This document shows positions 8,021 to 16,651 of a stretch of DNA of 64,000 nt, piece after piece. The stretch's first letter is position 1. Each line of letters opens with the position of its first letter. Under the pieces are notes generated by a model. The model was not told the DNA's origin. It did no database searches and saw only the letters and a program-made list of their open reading frames with translations. The position numbers and the translations under genes were made by a program. The stretch is from Deltaproteobacteria bacterium (GTDB lineage: Bacteria; Desulfobacterota; Desulfobacteria; Desulfobacterales; Desulfosarcinaceae): positions 62,001 through 126,000 of the forward strand of contig JAKALP010000006.1 in the NCBI GenBank assembly GCA_021824175.1, written 5' to 3'.

Positions 8021-8860
8021 ATGGGCAAAACCACGGAAACTGAAAACATGGCCGTGTTTTGTGATTTTGAAAATGTGGCCCTGGGTGTGCGCGATGCCCG
8101 CTACGATGAGTTCGACATTGACAAGGTGCTGGAACGGCTGCTGCTCAAGGGCAGCATTGTGGTCAAAAAGGCGTACTGCGACTGGGAGCGCTATAAGGAT
8201 TTCAAGGCCACCATGCATGAGGCGGCCTTTGAGATGATCGAGATTCCCCACGTGCGCCAGTCAGGTAAAAACTCGGCCGACATCCGCATGGTCGTGGATG
8301 CCCTGGATCTGTGCTACACCAAATCCCATGTGGACACCTTTGTCATTGTCAGCGGTGACTCGGATTTCTCTCCGCTGGTCAGCAAACTGCGCGAAAACAA
8401 CAAGATCGTCATTGGCGTGGGGGTCAAGAACTCCAGCTCCGATCTGCTGATCGCCAATTGTGATGAGTTCATCTATTACGATGACCTGGTACGCAAAAAG
8501 AAGACTCGTAAGAAAACCACACGCAAGACCCCGCGGCCCGAAGTGAAAGCCGCGCCCGCCGCTGCCGCCGCCACCCCCACCACGGATAAAGACCCCGAAG
8601 AACGGATTCAAGAGGTGCTGGATCTGATTATGGAGACGCTGGAGGCCCTGGCCGAAGAGCGCGGCTCAGAAGAAAAGATCTGGGGCTCCATGGTCAAGCA
8701 AACCCTCAAGCGTCGCCGCCCAGGGTTCAATGAGTCATATTATGGGTTTCGTTCCTTCAACCGCCTGCTGGAAGAGGCCGCGGCCCGCGAGCTGATGGAA
8801 TTGGAACTGGATGAGAAGTCCGGCGGATACATCATCAAGCGCTTTCACCACGAAGAGTAA
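8021..8860 (+). CDS. NYN (LabA/DUF88-like) putative RNase with C-terminal OST-HTH/LOTUS domain
   Basis: 279 residues. Residues about 10-160 form an NYN domain, a PIN-like nuclease fold, with conserved acidic residues in VFCDFEN, SADIRMVVDAL and VSGDSDFSPLV, an arrangement expected to bind Mg2+. A basic linker (KKKTRKKTTRK) and an Ala-rich hinge lead to residues about 195-275, which resemble an OST-HTH/LOTUS domain, an RNA-binding winged helix (WGSMVKQTLKRRRPGFN, then GFRSFNRLLEEA). This pairing is well known in bacterial NYN proteins and suggests RNA binding and cleavage, though the bacterial target is unknown. The start follows AAAGGAGCTTCC. It stands alone. Confidence 0.9.
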   Translation: MGKTTETENMAVFCDFENVALGVRDARYDEFDIDKVLERLLLKGSIVVKKAYCDWERYKDFKATMHEAAFEMIEIPHVRQSGKNSADIRMVVDALDLCYTKSHVDTFVIVSGDSDFSPLVSKLRENNKIVIGVGVKNSSSDLLIANCDEFIYYDDLVRKKKTRKKTTRKTPRPEVKAAPAAAAATPTTDKDPEERIQEVLDLIMETLEALAEERGSEEKIWGSMVKQTLKRRRPGFNESYYGFRSFNRLLEEAAARELMELELDEKSGGYIIKRFHHEE

Positions 8861-9168
8861 TCCCCCCTGGGTTCTCCCTGCATTGGTCTGGCAAGTCAAT
8901 TGCATATCTTACCTGATCGCAGTCTGGCATTCGACCCATTGACAGCAGGAATGCCGCAGAACGCAGTTAACATTTTGTTATCAGATGGTTTATTTCATTT
9001 TACACTCCTGCTTGCCCGATTCGGATTTATGGCAGGGCAAGCGTACGCGAATGGCTGGGTTAACAAAATGGTAACCACCGCGGCTAAAAACGAAACTGCG
9101 GGCCATCCGTCCCTGGCCGATTTTTTAGGCGAGGGCCCAAACCCAGGCCGCGGAAAGAATCTTGGCCC

Positions 9169-9783
9169 ATGAAAAAAGAAGGCGCCCCCACCAAAATCCT
9201 GGTGGTCGAAGATGATGAACATGTCGCGGATGTTCTGGAGGCCCGTCTGGAATCCTTTGGCCACCAGGTATGCGACATTGTCAAGAGTGGTCCGGCCGCT
9301 GTGCGAAGCGCGCTCCAGCATCGCCCGGACCTAGTGTTGATGGATATTTTACTGGAAGGAGAGATGAACGGGGTCGAAGCCGCGGAGCTCATCCATAACC
9401 AGGTGGATGTCCCCATTGTGTTCATCACCTGCCTGAGCGACCAAGCGGTTTTGAATCGCGCCGTTCAGGCCAATGCCTATGGTTACATTCTCAAACCCTA
9501 CGATACGGCCGAATTGCGCTACACCATCGAAATCGCGCTGCTTAAGCACAAAAATGCCCGTGAGCATCAGATCTTGATTCAGCGGTTGGAAAAGGCGTTG
9601 GAAGAGGTCAAAAAGCTTAGTGGTTTACTGCCCATTTGCTCCTCGTGCAAAAAGATCCGTGATGATCAAGGTCAGTGGCAGGAGATTGAGGAGTACATCC
9701 ATTCCCATTCGGATGCCGATTTCTCCCACGGCATTTGCCCCCAATGCGCCCAAAAACTCTATCCGGAGATTTATAAAAAGTAA
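9169..9783 (+). CDS. Response regulator with C-terminal Cys-rich tail
   Basis: 204 residues. Residues 8-125 are a CheY-like receiver domain with the acidic pair in VVEDDEH, the phosphoacceptor Asp in LVLMDILL, the Thr/Ser position in FITCLSD and the Lys in ILKPYD. A coiled-coil linker (QRLEKALEEVKKL) joins it to a C-terminal module of about 50 residues with SGLLPICSSCKKIRDD, IEEYI and HSDADFSHGICPQCA. This Cys2...Cys2 module recurs in many Desulfobacterota receivers and hybrid kinases; it probably binds a metal, but its output is not known. There is no DNA-binding domain. The cognate kinase is not adjacent. Confidence 0.9.
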   Translation: MKKEGAPTKILVVEDDEHVADVLEARLESFGHQVCDIVKSGPAAVRSALQHRPDLVLMDILLEGEMNGVEAAELIHNQVDVPIVFITCLSDQAVLNRAVQANAYGYILKPYDTAELRYTIEIALLKHKNAREHQILIQRLEKALEEVKKLSGLLPICSSCKKIRDDQGQWQEIEEYIHSHSDADFSHGICPQCAQKLYPEIYKK

Positions 9784-9807
9784 TTGGCTGAATACAGACA
9801 GCTCAAT

Positions 9808-10965
9808 CTATCGTCCCTTGGGAAACATCCAAATCAGCGGCAAAGACAGGATGGGCACCAAAGAGATAGCCGTCAGAGTGGGTTGGATGGAATAGAGATC
9901 CGCGATCTTGCCCACCAGCGGGCTGACCATCCCGCCCAGGCCAAAGGCAAAACCCATCATCAGGCTGGCCACGATGGAGCGCCCCTTGGGCGCCAGTTGT
10001 TGGCCCAGCGTCACCCCCAGCGGCAGGGTGGCCAGCACGAACATGCCGGCCAGCGCACTGCCCACATAGATCCAGTTTCCCTGCAATTTCAAGAAGAGCA
10101 GCAGCACCGGCACCATCAAGACATGGGTTGTTAGGAAGATTTTTTTAAATCCGATACGATCCGAAAGATGACCGGCGACCAAGCCGCTGAGCGTACCCGC
10201 CGTGGTGAACAGAGTGAAAATCAGGCCAGCCGACACCACGGAGTGCCCTCTCTGGACGTAGAGCACGGGCATGAAGGTCATAAAAGACTGGCTCACAATG
10301 GCGCGCAGCACCATCACCATCCATATCAAAGCCACGCTCTTCCAGGCGCTGCCCAGGCTCTCCTTGATGGACCCCACAAAGCCCAGCGAACCCATCCCTT
10401 CGCTTTGGGGCATGGGGATGGCCGGCAACAGAAACAGCGCGATACTTAACCCCAGGACCATGGTGAACGGCAGGGCCGAGAGTCCCAACCGCGAAGCATA
10501 CCAGGTGATGAACAACGGGCCGATGCCGAAAGCCAAGGTTCCGCCGGTATTGAAGATCGACATGGCAAAACCAGCCTTGTTGCCGGAGTAAAGCGGCACC
10601 ATGCCGGTCACCGAGGGGTGGAACATGGCTGAGCCAACCGATCCCAGGGCCACGGTCAACATCAAGGTCCAGAACCCGATGGACACACCCGACAGCGGGA
10701 TGAACACGATCACCATCAGCAGGCCGGCCATGAAGAAAAGCCGGGTGGGATAACGGTCGGCCAAATATCCCACCGATGGCTGCACCACAAAGGCCAGCAT
10801 GCGGTTGAGTCCGGCGATAAAGCCCACCTGGGTCAGGGAGAGCCCCAGTTTTTCCACAAAAAGAGGAAAGAGCGGCGTGGTGAAGGAGCTGTAAAAATCA
10901 CCGGTGAAATGAACCAGGGTGAGCGCGAACAGCACTTTGATATTGGTTTTGGCGGAGGGGGACAT
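9808..10965 (-). CDS. MFS transporter, fosmidomycin-resistance (Fsr)-like
   Basis: 385 residues with about 12 hydrophobic segments. The motif GYLADRYPTR after the second membrane segment and GHLSDRIGFKK in the second half are the paired MFS loop motifs (GxLaDRxGrr). The N-terminus LTLVHFTGDFYSSFTTPLFPLF resembles Fsr-type drug exporters. These work as proton-coupled efflux pumps in the inner membrane; the substrate here is unknown. It converges on the response regulator gene, leaving 24 bp between stops. Confidence 0.85.
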   Translation of the reverse strand: MSPSAKTNIKVLFALTLVHFTGDFYSSFTTPLFPLFVEKLGLSLTQVGFIAGLNRMLAFVVQPSVGYLADRYPTRLFFMAGLLMVIVFIPLSGVSIGFWTLMLTVALGSVGSAMFHPSVTGMVPLYSGNKAGFAMSIFNTGGTLAFGIGPLFITWYASRLGLSALPFTMVLGLSIALFLLPAIPMPQSEGMGSLGFVGSIKESLGSAWKSVALIWMVMVLRAIVSQSFMTFMPVLYVQRGHSVVSAGLIFTLFTTAGTLSGLVAGHLSDRIGFKKIFLTTHVLMVPVLLLFLKLQGNWIYVGSALAGMFVLATLPLGVTLGQQLAPKGRSIVASLMMGFAFGLGGMVSPLVGKIADLYSIQPTLTAISLVPILSLPLIWMFPKGR

Positions 10966-11071
10966 GCAGGCGGCCTATACCCAGGATTATGGAACAAGAC
11001 GGGGCAATATAGAGGGTCACGGATTCGGCGTCAATGCCAATGGAAATAAATCGCGGCGGGAAAAGGCAGGC

Positions 11072-11509
11072 TCAAGGGGGGCTGATTTTAATCCAGCGGC
11101 TCAAACACGCAAGGGCGGTTCCATTGCGCAGCCGGGTGGAGTTAATGGGGATCAAACCGATGCGCATGGACACCCTTTGGTCTTCTCCCCAAGGCCACCA
11201 GGCCACGCACAGCACCAGATTGCATAAGGGGTAGGAGGTGAAGACCACCTGGCCGGGCATCAGGCCAAACTGGTCATTGATATACTCCTGGATACCGTCA
11301 GTGGAAGGTGGCGCGGAAGAAAAATTCCAATGGTGGCGGAATTCCTTAAACAGGGGGTAAAAGACCATTTCCGCGTCTTCACCCTCCAGGACCACCACGG
11401 CCATGTCGCGCTGGCTGTCCCATGCCCAAGTGTAAGTTTTTGGAATATTGATACAAATCTTGCGACAGATCTCCTGAAAGGGCTCCAAATGGGAGAGTTT
11501 GATTTGCAT
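11072..11509 (-). CDS. Conserved-looking hypothetical protein
   Basis: 145 residues beginning MQIKLSHLEPFQEICRK after a ribosome site (AAAGGA, about 9 bp spacing). It is Trp/Phe-rich (TYTWAWDSQRDM, HHWNFSS, VAWWPWGED) and ends with a basic stretch. There is no signal peptide or clear membrane helix. I do not recognise a family. The aromatic content and alternating strands suggest a small alpha/beta domain. It lies upstream of, and on the same strand as, the MFS gene, but 106 bp separate them. Confidence 0.5.
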   Translation of the reverse strand: MQIKLSHLEPFQEICRKICINIPKTYTWAWDSQRDMAVVVLEGEDAEMVFYPLFKEFRHHWNFSSAPPSTDGIQEYINDQFGLMPGQVVFTSYPLCNLVLCVAWWPWGEDQRVSMRIGLIPINSTRLRNGTALACLSRWIKISPP

Positions 11510-11737
11510 CCGATCATCCTTTGTCTGTTTCCCTGACCGAAAAATGAGGCCAGGGTGGTATTCAGAAAGGAATATCGGCCGTTTGAATTCAGCCCTTTAA
11601 TCTTGATGACCAGGTAAAAAAATCTATATAGTGCCTTTATCGCCATATGCCGCCTAACGATTTCATTTAGTTATAAAAAGAGTATCAAACCGTGTAATCG
11701 CTATCGACCTTTTAACTTCACGCTGAGGATGCCTGCC

Positions 11738-12667
11738 ATGAAGATCTGCTTACCCCTCCTGTTTTGGCTATTGATTATAGCCATCCAAAACCCAGCTTTG
11801 GGGGCCGACGCCGAGCCGCCAGGCGCCACGCCAGCCGAAGCCCGTATCACATCCCCTTCAGTCCCGGAAGGGACGCCAAATGCAGCTGAATCAAAAAGCG
11901 GGGACCCCAAAACCGACCTCTCCGAATTCATCAGTACCTATCAGCCCTATGCCAAAAACATCTCCTTTTACCAACCCATGTATTTTCTGGTGGGCACCGA
12001 TCCCAAGAACAGCAAATTTCAAGTCAGCTTCAAATACCGCTTTATTGATCCAGCCAAATCTTGGTCCCAGCACCACCCCTGGCTGCAGGGAATCCACCTG
12101 GCCTACACCCAAACCTCGTTCTGGGATCTGGCCTCTGCCTCCAAACCCTTTGAAGACACCAGTTACAAACCCGAGCTGTTCTGGCAAAGTCAGAATATGG
12201 ATACGTCGCTGGCCTGGCTCAAGGGATTTTTCGTGCAGACCGGCTTGCAGCATGAATCCAACGGCCGCGCGGGAGAAGAGTCGCGCAGTACCAATTTCGC
12301 CTACATCGAGCCCAGCTTTGTTTTGATGAATGAAAAGAAGTTGACCGGTTTGAAGATATCCCCCCGCTTCCATCTATTTGTTGGCAATGACGGCGAGACC
12401 AACCCGGATCTGCCCGACTATCGGGGCTATTGGGATTTGCGCTTGACTTTCGGCCGGGCCGACCGCTTCATTATAGACTCCCGCATGCACTGGGCCAACG
12501 CCGGCGGCTCCTTCCAGGTGGATATCACCTATCCCCTGCACCGGCTTTTTGGCGACAACTTGGATCTTTATCTTCAAGCCGAATATGTAAACGCCTTGGC
12601 CGAGAGCCTCTTGAACTATAATGAGCGCACCGAAGCGGTCCGGATTGGCTTGGCCATCGTGCGCTGA
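11738..12667 (+). CDS. pldA: Outer-membrane phospholipase A (OMPLA)
   Basis: 309 residues with a signal peptide (MKICLPLLFWLLIIAI...ALG-AD). A Pro/Ala-rich stretch follows, then a beta-barrel with alternating aromatic strands. The catalytic signature QHESNG is present: H172 and S174, with N186 twelve residues after the Ser, matching the His142-Ser144-Asn156 triad spacing of E. coli PldA. The enzyme hydrolyses acyl chains from phospholipids in the outer leaflet and is normally switched on by membrane damage through Ca2+-dependent dimerisation. I prefer the ATG at 11738 because GAGG (11724-11727) is well spaced for it but too close to the ATG at 11729. Confidence 0.9.
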   Translation: MKICLPLLFWLLIIAIQNPALGADAEPPGATPAEARITSPSVPEGTPNAAESKSGDPKTDLSEFISTYQPYAKNISFYQPMYFLVGTDPKNSKFQVSFKYRFIDPAKSWSQHHPWLQGIHLAYTQTSFWDLASASKPFEDTSYKPELFWQSQNMDTSLAWLKGFFVQTGLQHESNGRAGEESRSTNFAYIEPSFVLMNEKKLTGLKISPRFHLFVGNDGETNPDLPDYRGYWDLRLTFGRADRFIIDSRMHWANAGGSFQVDITYPLHRLFGDNLDLYLQAEYVNALAESLLNYNERTEAVRIGLAIVR

Positions 12668-12860
12668 AGGCTCATGCCGATAGCAAAAAAGAAATGTTCC
12701 GCGCATAAAAATGAGCAGCTGAAATATTCCAATTGAAAGAAAGCCCATTTTCTGTAAACGTATTTTTATTATTCTACGATAACTCCGTAAAAAAATGACA
12801 AGCAGAATGCCGACGCGAATTTCGCGAAAAGCATAAGAGCTTCAAGCCTTTTTAAAAGGG

Positions 12861-13292
12861 ATGGCGATGAACAAAAAGTCGGGATTCACACTTATCGAAT
12901 TAATGGTGGTTATCGCCATCATCGGAATTTTGGCGGCCATCGCCATCCCCCAATTTTCATCATTCAGGGATCGCGCCTACCGCAGTGAAGGTTACTCCTT
13001 GGGGGGCGCCATGCGCCAGGAGATCAGTGCTTATTTTGATACAGTGGGCACGCTGCCGGAGAACAACGAAGCCCTGGGATTGCCCGAGCCCAGTGCCATC
13101 CGCGGCAAGTATGTCTCTTCCCTGTGGGTTGAAAATGGGGCCGTGGTGTTACAGTTTGATTCCCAAATAAAATGTGGGTATGCGGGCAAAATCTTCCGTC
13201 TTGTTCCGCACATCAGCGCCCAATATCCAACCGGCCCCGTGGTGTGGGAGTGGATCGATCCGCCCAAGGAAGAAGAACAAAATAAGAAGTAA
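12861..13292 (+). CDS. Type IV pilin/pseudopilin-like protein
   Basis: 143 residues. The N-terminus is a classical class III prepilin signal: a short basic leader ending in Gly, then FTLIELMVVIAIIGILAA with Glu at +5. Prepilin peptidase should cut after KKSG and methylate the Phe. The remaining globular part is small, with a C-terminal GPVVWEWI motif also found in weaker form in the next two pilin-like genes. It is the first gene of a four-gene pilus/secretion cluster. A second in-frame ATG at 12867 would give a more typical six-residue leader. Confidence 0.88.
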   Translation: MAMNKKSGFTLIELMVVIAIIGILAAIAIPQFSSFRDRAYRSEGYSLGGAMRQEISAYFDTVGTLPENNEALGLPEPSAIRGKYVSSLWVENGAVVLQFDSQIKCGYAGKIFRLVPHISAQYPTGPVVWEWIDPPKEEEQNKK

Positions 13293-13311
13293 CATGAGCA
13301 GGTAGGGAGAA

Positions 13312-13857
13312 ATGGATCTTTGGCGCCTTCTGTTTTTGGGCGGATATCCGGTTGGTATTCCAAAGCAACCCGCAGGAATTTCCAGGATCTATTGGATCGA
13401 ATTACTTTGCTGCATTCTAATTATAGCTGCTTTAGCGGCCATGGCGGCTACTATCTATGGCGGCTATCGGAAGATGGCTCAGGTTTCAGCGCAAATTTTA
13501 AGCGCGCTTGGGTCCACGCCCAAAATCGAAATGGCGGTTTATCACGCCCTGACCGGCGATTGGCCGCAAAATATAGAGCAGGTGCAATCTCAGCCTTGGA
13601 GCCTGGTTCGAGATCTTTCAACTTCCAGCGACCGAGCCCTGCAAGCCATTACCATCAAAGAGAAGACTCTCGTGGTGCAAATGACGGCGCCTTTTGAAGG
13701 GCACGTTGTAACTGTCCGGCCCGCCGTACCGGAGAGAGATCCATTGGGGCCAGTGGTTTGGTTTGCAGGAACACCCCTGCATGGCGACGGCTGGCACATC
13801 GAAGGCATGGACCAGACTAATGTTCCCTTAGAATATATCAGCCCCACACTACGGTGA
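13312..13857 (+). CDS. Degenerate pilin-like membrane protein
   Basis: 181 residues. An unusual 28-residue hydrophilic leader precedes YWIELLCCILIIAALAAMA, which aligns with the FTLIEL hydrophobic helix of pilins, including the Glu at +5. The residue at -1 would be Arg rather than Gly, so normal prepilin peptidase cleavage is doubtful. The C-terminal GPVVWFAG matches GPVVWEWI of the preceding pilin, so the two are probably paralogues. It may be a minor pilin kept as a membrane anchor. It starts 20 bp after the first pilin and ends 3 bp before the PilC gene, consistent with one operon. Confidence 0.65.
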   Translation: MDLWRLLFLGGYPVGIPKQPAGISRIYWIELLCCILIIAALAAMAATIYGGYRKMAQVSAQILSALGSTPKIEMAVYHALTGDWPQNIEQVQSQPWSLVRDLSTSSDRALQAITIKEKTLVVQMTAPFEGHVVTVRPAVPERDPLGPVVWFAGTPLHGDGWHIEGMDQTNVPLEYISPTLR

Positions 13858-13860
13858 CCT

Positions 13861-14889
13861 ATGATGATCTTTTTAAGAAAGCGGCTCGCTCCCGAGCAGC
13901 GCGCCTTGCTGTTTAGGCAATTGGCCCTGTTGTGCGCCAGCGGTATGACTATCCCCAAAGCCATTCAGCGCCTATCCCAGAGAAATGAATCCAAGCCTGT
14001 TCGTACCCATTGCCGTGCCTTGATGGAAAATAGCCCGGCTCAGACTGGTCTAGAGGAAGCACTGGACCCATTGCTGGGGCGGGCCATTGCTTGTCTATCT
14101 GCAAAAGCCGATCCCAACGAATTGTCCGCGGCGCTGCACGAAATGGCTGATACCATCGAAACCACGAATAGATACGGCGCTTCCCTGAAAGCGGCCCTGG
14201 CCTACCCAATCACGGTCTTCACGGTTTGCATCATCGTTTGGGCACTTCTTCTCATCTTCGTGATTCCGGTCTTCGAGAAGATCTTCTTGGACTTTTCCGG
14301 CGCGCTTCCGGCTCCGACGTCGAGTGTCCTGGCATTCAGCGGCTGGGTTCGGGCTTTTGGGATTTATCTGGTCCCCGTGGCGTCCTTGCTCTTTGTGCTG
14401 CTGAAATACTTTCCCCAGTGCCAGACGCCACTGCTATGGTTGTTTGCGCCTTTGCGAACAGTAATCCAAAATGTGGCCGCGATTCAGTTCTCTCATCTAT
14501 TCGCCGCACTGCTCAAGGCAGGCCTTCCCATCAGTGAAGCGGTTACGCTCGCCACCCAAGCCGTGGACCCCAGCGCCTATGGCCGACGATTGAAACGCGC
14601 CGGGCAGGCGGTGAGCGATCTGGAGAGCTTTAAAGACCAAATGAAACGCATGAAAGTATTTCCGGAATCAATTATGGCCGTGGTGGACATAGTGGACCAA
14701 ACACAAACCCTTAGTGCCGCTTTCACCCGCTTTTCGCAATACCTGCGCAGCGGTTTTGAGGCGCGCTTGAGCAAAGCCTACCGGACCGTGGAAATCAGCG
14801 CTTTTCTGGTCGTGGCCCTGGTGGTCGGCACCATGGTGATCGCCATGTATCTGCCCATATTCAAGATGGCGGGAGCCATTGGCGGATAG
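13861..14889 (+). CDS. Type IV pilus / type II secretion inner-membrane platform protein (PilC/GspF family)
   Basis: 342 residues with two GspF-type domains. The first has FRQLALLCASGMTIPKAI and ends in a membrane segment (TVFTVCIIVWALLLIFVIPVF); the second has FSHLFAALLKAGLPISEAV, the classic 'llxaGlpi' repeat, and ends in a final membrane helix (VALVVGTMVIAMYLPIF). The protein is shorter than typical PilC (about 400 residues) because the N-terminal extension is missing. It would sit in the inner membrane beneath the pilins encoded on both sides. No PilB/GspE ATPase lies in this cluster, so one must come from elsewhere if the apparatus works. Confidence 0.85.
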   Translation: MMIFLRKRLAPEQRALLFRQLALLCASGMTIPKAIQRLSQRNESKPVRTHCRALMENSPAQTGLEEALDPLLGRAIACLSAKADPNELSAALHEMADTIETTNRYGASLKAALAYPITVFTVCIIVWALLLIFVIPVFEKIFLDFSGALPAPTSSVLAFSGWVRAFGIYLVPVASLLFVLLKYFPQCQTPLLWLFAPLRTVIQNVAAIQFSHLFAALLKAGLPISEAVTLATQAVDPSAYGRRLKRAGQAVSDLESFKDQMKRMKVFPESIMAVVDIVDQTQTLSAAFTRFSQYLRSGFEARLSKAYRTVEISAFLVVALVVGTMVIAMYLPIFKMAGAIGG

Positions 14890-14936
14890 TTGGGAAGTTA
14901 TTCAAAGTCTTTTAACGATGGGATAGAGGAATAATT

Positions 14937-15419
14937 ATGAAAGTAAACACCAGGGGATTTACTCTCATTGAATTGATGATCGTGTTGTCCATCATCGGCA
15001 TCCTGGCCACCATGGCTGTGCCCTCCTTCCAGGACCGTGTCATCCGTGCCCAAGTGGAAGAGGCCTTGGCGCTCTCCAAAATGGCCGAAGAAGAGATTCA
15101 AGCTTACTACAAAGTGAGGGGGATCCTACCTAAAGATAATGCGGCCGTGGGCCTGCCCGCCCCGCAAATCATCGTGGGCAATTACGTCACCGCCGTGGCG
15201 GTTCAAGACGGCGCGGTCCACGTCACCCTGGGCAACCGCGTCAACCGCCATGCGGCCGGTAAAACCATATCCATTCGGCCCGCGGTAGTAGAACAATCCA
15301 CCAAGATCCCCATTGCCTGGGTGCGCGGTTTGGCGCCCGTGCCCAACGGGATGGCAGCCAGAGGCGAAAACCGCACCGATCTTCTTCCCCGGCATCTTCC
15401 TTTATCCTGCCGGTATTGA
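14937..15419 (+). CDS. Type IV pilin/pseudopilin-like protein
   Basis: 160 residues with a perfect prepilin start: MKVNTRG then FTLIELMIVLSIIGILATMAV, with Glu at +5. The globular part contains a helix with KMAEEEIQAYYKV and ends near IPIAWVRG, the counterpart of the GPVVW motif in the other two. The ATG follows GAGGAATAATT, a good ribosome site. As third pilin-like member of the cluster it could be the major subunit or a pseudopilin; sequence does not decide. Confidence 0.87.
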   Translation: MKVNTRGFTLIELMIVLSIIGILATMAVPSFQDRVIRAQVEEALALSKMAEEEIQAYYKVRGILPKDNAAVGLPAPQIIVGNYVTAVAVQDGAVHVTLGNRVNRHAAGKTISIRPAVVEQSTKIPIAWVRGLAPVPNGMAARGENRTDLLPRHLPLSCRY

Positions 15420-15551
15420 TCAATCCTCGCTCCAAAAAGAGCGCCGGTCCAAAAATTGCAAGGCGACGCGCTTCCCATCGAAGAGAAAACCGCTTATCTT
15501 TTTTTCAAATGTCGCTGGATTTGTTCAATCCAAATGGCGTTGCCGGCATTA

Positions 15552-16460
15552 TTATTTCGTGACTCTTTTGGCATAATCAGCCGCATTGATGCCCGCCACG
15601 CACCCTTCGCCCACGGCTTTGGCCACTTGCCAGGGCGGGCCGCACACATCGCCGGCCGCGAAGATGCCGGGCATGTTGGTGGCCTGCTGTTTGTCGGTGC
15701 GGATGTAACGCATCTCGTCATCGAGCTGGATGCCCAGGTTGGTGGCCAGTTGCAGCAAGCCCTTGGCGCCTTGCTCGATGAACACGCCATTGATGGCCAT
15801 CATCTCGCCGTCGCTCAGCTCTAAAGCCTCCACCTCTTTGTCGCCGCGGATGGCCTTGACTTTCCTGCCCAGGTGCACCTTGACGGTGCTGGCGTCCAGC
15901 TCGGATTTCAAGGTCGTGGAAACATCCAGACGCTCGCTGACCAAGTGAACCTCGGCCGCGATTTTGGTCAGGGTCAGAGCACCGTCCGCGGCCGCGCTCT
16001 CGTTGCCCACCACGGCCACTTTCTGGCCTTTGTAGAAATATCCATCACAATCCACGCAATAGCTGACCCCTTTGCCAGTCAGCTCCTTTTCGCCTTTGAC
16101 GTTTAAGCGGTTGCGATGGGTGCCGGTGGCGATGATCAAGGCTGAGGCATCGATGGTGGCGCCATCTTCGGTTTTCAGTTCCAGGCCGTTGTCCTTGGGG
16201 GTGATGGAGAGCACATCGGCATCGGAAAACTTGGCACCGAAACCAGCGGCCTGTTTGCGGCCATTGCCGATCATGTCAGCGCCGGTCACATTGAACAGGC
16301 AGCAGAAGTTCTCCACATGGGCATTGAACAGACTGCTTTTATTCTCTTTGCCCAGCACCAGGACCGACACTTTTTTGCGCGAGGCGTGTATGGCGGCCTG
16401 CAGGCCGGCCGGTCCGGTGCCGAGGATGACGACATCATAGTGTTGGGTGGCGGCGCTCAT
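15552..16460 (-). CDS. Thioredoxin reductase-like FAD/NAD(P)-dependent oxidoreductase
   Basis: 302 residues. The FAD-binding Rossmann motif is GTGPAGL (residues 14-20). The redox-active pair is C135-V-D-C138 inside SYCVDCDGYF, the position of CATC in bacterial TrxB. A second nucleotide-binding region follows at VAVVGNESAAADGAL; this is not the usual GxGxxA. The C-terminus has the FAD-contacting IFAAGDVCG. An extra CysCys pair (NFCCLF) lies near residue 53. It probably transfers electrons from NAD(P)H or another donor to a thioredoxin-like protein, but the atypical second motif leaves the donor open. ATG 16460 is chosen for its GGAGGAG ribosome site. Confidence 0.85.
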   Translation of the reverse strand: MSAATQHYDVVILGTGPAGLQAAIHASRKKVSVLVLGKENKSSLFNAHVENFCCLFNVTGADMIGNGRKQAAGFGAKFSDADVLSITPKDNGLELKTEDGATIDASALIIATGTHRNRLNVKGEKELTGKGVSYCVDCDGYFYKGQKVAVVGNESAAADGALTLTKIAAEVHLVSERLDVSTTLKSELDASTVKVHLGRKVKAIRGDKEVEALELSDGEMMAINGVFIEQGAKGLLQLATNLGIQLDDEMRYIRTDKQQATNMPGIFAAGDVCGPPWQVAKAVGEGCVAGINAADYAKRVTK

Positions 16461-16651
16461 GATCTCCTCCTTACTGTTGAAAAAACCTATCCCCAATTCG
16501 TAAAGCGGCTCCCAAAAGGTGGAGACGCGGCAAGTGACACAGGGCATGAAGATGGACATCAATAGGCGAATGGCAAGGCAGCGCCAGAGATGTGCTGAAT
16601 CGTAGGGTGGGCCTGCTCACCAAAGCGGTGCATAAAATGCATTATTGGCGC

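Noticed and set aside
8900-9172. 90-residue frame just before the response regulator
   Set aside because: No ribosome site, mixed composition without a domain, and it overlaps the regulator start; promoter DNA is more likely.
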